A stretch of DNA of 21,672 nt, from NCBI GenBank assembly GCA_049289035.1, contig JBAQIV010000069.1, positions 1 through 21,672 of the forward strand, given 5' to 3'. Shown in pieces: positions 19,908-21,672 of this stretch. The DNA is from JAPUDQ01 sp049289035. GTDB taxonomy: Bacteria > Patescibacteriota > Saccharimonadia > Saccharimonadales > Saccharimonadaceae. Under the pieces are notes generated by a model. The model saw nothing but the letters and a program-made list of their open reading frames with translations. It did not search any database and was not told where the DNA came from. Position numbers and translations under genes: made by a program. Every line of letters starts with the position of its first letter. Within the stretch, counting starts at the first letter, position 1.

Positions 19908-20011
19908 ATGCAACAAGGGACATGCAACATGCAACATGGGATAATCGCATTTGGGACTGTTTCTTCCCATTTTGCTTACCCCATTTTGCCTAACCCTGCG
20001 ACCGAAGGGAG
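19908..20011 (+). repeat. R104 element, copy 7 (rpoA-rplQ)
   Basis: 104 bp, type 2 heptamers (second unit aagggac, as in copies 2 and 3 more than 10 kb away). It ends gcgaccgaagggag, the rplQ ribosome-binding site. Confidence 0.95.
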
Positions 20012-20017
20012 CATCTG

Positions 20018-20602
20018 ATGCATCGACACGGATATCAAGGCCGCAAGCTTCATCGTGATAGCGCACAGCGTACTGCGCTGCTCCGCGGATTTGCGATTAG
20101 CTTGATCGAACACGGTGCGATCGAGACCACATTGCCACGCGCAAAAGAACTCGTACCGTTTATTGAGCCTATCATTACCAAAGCCAAAAAAGGCGATCTC
20201 GCCAGTCGTCGTGCCGTACTTTCGGCACTCGACAACCAAGCAGCTACCATGACCCTCGTTGACCAGCTTGTCCCGCAAATGGGTGGCCGCGTCAGTGGCC
20301 ATGTACGCATTACTCGCACACGTCTGCGTGTCGGTGACAACGCACAATTGGCACGGGTCTCGTTTGTGGACGAACTTGATCGAGAAGGAAGTGTGAAGAA
20401 AGAAGCAGAGAGCAAGCCAGCAGCATCCAAGACGAAGACTACCCCTGTGAAAACTGATTCTAAGGTAAAAACGTCAAATGTCAATTCACCAGCTGGCGGA
20501 CGAGTTTCTAGCGTCAAATCAGCTCCTCGCAAAGTTGCTGCAGCCGACAAACACCTCAGCCACAAACCGACCGTCAGCGTAAGAAAGAGTGGAGACCGCT
20601 AA
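20018..20602 (+). CDS. rplQ: 50S ribosomal protein L17 with long C-terminal tail
   Basis: L17 lies near the tunnel exit. The family core is residues 1-118, with MHRHGYQGRKLHRDSAQRTALLRGFAISLIEHGAIETTLPRAKEL at the start and RITRTRLRVGDNAQLARVSFVDE at its end. The protein has 194 aa, so about 75 extra residues follow: a Lys/Ser/Thr/Ala-rich, probably disordered basic tail (KKEAESKPAASKTKTTPVKTDSKVK). The ATG is 6 nt after the R104 GGAG. rplM starts 1 nt after its stop. Confidence 0.96.
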   Translation: MHRHGYQGRKLHRDSAQRTALLRGFAISLIEHGAIETTLPRAKELVPFIEPIITKAKKGDLASRRAVLSALDNQAATMTLVDQLVPQMGGRVSGHVRITRTRLRVGDNAQLARVSFVDELDREGSVKKEAESKPAASKTKTTPVKTDSKVKTSNVNSPAGGRVSSVKSAPRKVAAADKHLSHKPTVSVRKSGDR

Positions 20603-20603
20603 T

Positions 20604-21044
20604 ATGAAGACATTTTCTCTCAAAGGTGGCGATGTTGACCACAAGTGGGTCGTGATCGATGCGTCGAGCGCACCACTTGGCCGTGTGGCGACGGTTATTG
20701 CAACACGTCTCATGGGCAAGTACAAACCGACCTATACCCCAAACATCGACGACGGTGACTACGTTGTGGTTACTAACGCTGCCCAGGTAGCGGTAACAGG
20801 CAACAAAGAGTCGGACAAAGTGTATTACAATTACTCTGGTTTCCCAAGTGGGCTCAAAGAGCAGACGCTGGGTACGGCACGCGAGAAAAACCCCGAGCGC
20901 ATTATTGAACGCGCCGTAGCTGGTATGATCCCGCACAACAAACTACATGCTGTGCGCATGAAACGCCTCCGTGTATTTGCCGGCGCCGACCACACGCATG
21001 AACCACAGAAACCAGTTGAAGTGAAAGTAAAGGAAGCAAAATAA
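20604..21044 (+). CDS. rplM: 50S ribosomal protein L13
   Basis: L13 is an early 50S assembly protein. It has 146 aa from the ATG at 20604, beginning MKTFSLKGGDVDHKWVVIDA. An in-frame GTG at 20589 would add five residues, but the ribosome-binding segment gtggag (20589-20594) favours 20604. Conserved parts are GRVATVIATRLMGKYKPTYTP and ERAVAGMIPHNKLHAVRMKRLRVFAGADHTHE. A lysine-rich tail ends it. R104 copy 8 begins on the last base of the stop. Confidence 0.97.
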   Translation: MKTFSLKGGDVDHKWVVIDASSAPLGRVATVIATRLMGKYKPTYTPNIDDGDYVVVTNAAQVAVTGNKESDKVYYNYSGFPSGLKEQTLGTAREKNPERIIERAVAGMIPHNKLHAVRMKRLRVFAGADHTHEPQKPVEVKVKEAK

Positions 21045-21147
21045 TGCAACATGCAACATGCAACATGCAACATGGGATAATCGCATCTGGGACTATTTCT
21101 TCCCATTTTGCATACCCCATTTTGCCTAACCCTGCGACTGAAAGGAG
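21044..21147 (+). repeat. R104 element, copy 8 (rplM-rpsI)
   Basis: 104 bp, type 1 heptamers (four identical atgcaac). The core has gcatctggg instead of gcatttggg, and the first tandem unit reads cccattttgcata. It ends actgaaaggag, the rpsI ribosome-binding site. Confidence 0.95.
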
Positions 21148-21156
21148 CATGTAAAT

Positions 21157-21558
21157 ATGGCTAAATCCAACGAATACTTCTATGGACTCGGACGTCGCAA
21201 AAGTGCGACAGCTCGTGCTCGTCTAATGGGCGGTAAAGGTGCCGTCACGGTCAATGGCAAATCAGCCGAAGACTACCTAGACGGCAACAAGACGCTGGTC
21301 GCTGAACTGACTGACCCACTTGCGCTTATCGGCAAGCAAAAAGATTTTGATGTGAGCATCGTGGTCAGTGGCGGTGGTATGAGCGGTCAAGTCGACGCAT
21401 GCAAACTCGCCATCAGCAAAGCCATCAGCGAAATGGACGAGACGCTTCGCAGCACACTCAAAAAAGCCGGTCTCATGAAACGCGACCCACGCGAAAAAGA
21501 GCGCAAAAAATACGGCCTCCGCAGCGCCCGTAAACGCGAACAATACTCGAAACGTTAG
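21157..21558 (+). CDS. rpsI: 30S ribosomal protein S9
   Basis: S9 sits in the 30S head, and its C-terminal tail touches P-site tRNA. It has 133 aa beginning MAKSNEYFYGLGRRKSATARARLMGGKG. The conserved VSGGGMSGQVDACKLAISKAI follows. The tail RDPREKERKKYGLRSARKREQYSKR ends in the expected Lys-Arg. The ATG lies 9 nt after the R104 GGAG. It is the last gene of the cluster and is followed by a terminator. Confidence 0.97.
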   Translation: MAKSNEYFYGLGRRKSATARARLMGGKGAVTVNGKSAEDYLDGNKTLVAELTDPLALIGKQKDFDVSIVVSGGGMSGQVDACKLAISKAISEMDETLRSTLKKAGLMKRDPREKERKKYGLRSARKREQYSKR

Positions 21559-21574
21559 TTTGGAACTGTATATT

Positions 21575-21603
21575 AAAACGACCCATTTGCGTGTCGTTTT
21601 TTG
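21575..21603 (+). terminator. Terminator after rpsI
   Basis: aaaacgac (21575-21582) pairs with gtcgtttt (21593-21600) around a 10-nt loop and runs into a T tract. It ends the alpha-operon/rplM-rpsI transcript. Confidence 0.8.
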
Positions 21604-21664
21604 TTGGGCGTTCTTTGAGGAGTAACATACCAGCATATATGACGACAACCCGTTAAGTAAGAGG

Positions 21665-21670
21665 TATAAT
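21665..21670 (+). promoter_or_regulatory. Possible -10 box at the window end
   Basis: TATAAT at 21665-21670, at the very end of the window. It may belong to the promoter of the next gene, which is not visible. Confidence 0.35.
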
Positions 21671-21672
21671 AA

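Noticed and set aside
6080..21147. R104 copies as a CRISPR-like array
   Set aside because: Copies are separated by whole genes, not by uniform short spacers, and no cas gene is present.
1..21672. UGA recoded as glycine
   Set aside because: Several genes end properly at TGA with overlapping starts (3099-3101, 5755-5757, 17154-17156), so TGA is a stop.
1..21672. tRNA or rRNA genes
   Set aside because: No T-arm consensus with matching acceptor stem and no rRNA-like stretch was seen.

Overview
This window carries the main ribosomal-protein cluster (S10, spc and alpha operons plus L13/S9) of a streamlined bacterium. It most probably belongs to the Candidate Phyla Radiation, and within that to a Saccharibacteria (TM7)-like lineage. 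The reasons are: no rpmD (L30) between rpsE and rplO; L36, S14 and S4 all of the zinc-free type; a cell-surface cassette with a VanY-type peptidase and a DUF3152-like metalloprotease of actinobacterial flavour; and short, partly leaderless transcripts. TGA is a normal stop here (ATGA overlaps at 3098, 5754 and 17153), so the UGA=Gly code of Gracilibacteria/Absconditabacteria does not apply. The lineage call is inference from gene content, not from a database match.

Layout. Positions 1-620: a promoter, rpsJ (S10) and a terminator hairpin, so S10 forms its own unit. Positions 660-3961: a five-gene envelope cassette splits rpsJ from rplC: a YtxH-like protein, a small membrane protein, a convergent VanY-like carboxypeptidase, and a divergently transcribed pair (DUF3152-like metalloprotease plus a single-span membrane protein). 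Positions 3985-4116: a 132-bp palindromic element. Positions 4153-4331: promoter and structured leader. Positions 4332-13920: rplC-rplD-rplW-rplB-rpsS-rplV-rpsC-rplP-rpmC-rpsQ-rplN-rplX-rplE-rpsN-rpsH-rplF-rplR-rpsE-rplO, then a terminator. Positions 14178-15596: secY from its own promoter. Positions 15597-16901: a 1.3-kb stretch where adk and map are often found. Here it holds hairpins, a promoter, and a GC-rich, hairpin-dense island with one small foreign-looking ORF, bounded by 15-bp inverted repeats. Positions 16902-21558: infA-rpmJ-rpsM-rpsK-rpsD-rpoA-rplQ-rplM-rpsI and a terminator.

The most striking content is the DNA between the genes. A near-identical 104-bp element (called R104 here) fills eight ribosomal intergenic junctions. 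Each copy begins at or within 3 nt of the upstream stop codon and ends with the Shine-Dalgarno sequence of the next gene. Each copy starts with four heptanucleotide units (ATGCAAC type). Independently, most other junctions carry arrays of different heptamers (tccaaaa, agagtca, gtatacc, tgtaacc, catattt, gaaggaa, ctacaaa types). The period is always 7 while the sequence changes from site to site. Some arrays have entered the coding ends of L4, L22 and L5, and some lie as inverted arrays. The R104 family and the heptamer arrays together are the best candidate here for an undescribed system.

The genes work together as the core of ribosome assembly (30S and 50S proteins), the translocon channel (SecY), initiation factor IF1 and the RNA polymerase alpha subunit. 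Tight overlaps (ATGA, TAATG) show translational coupling wherever no repeat intervenes.
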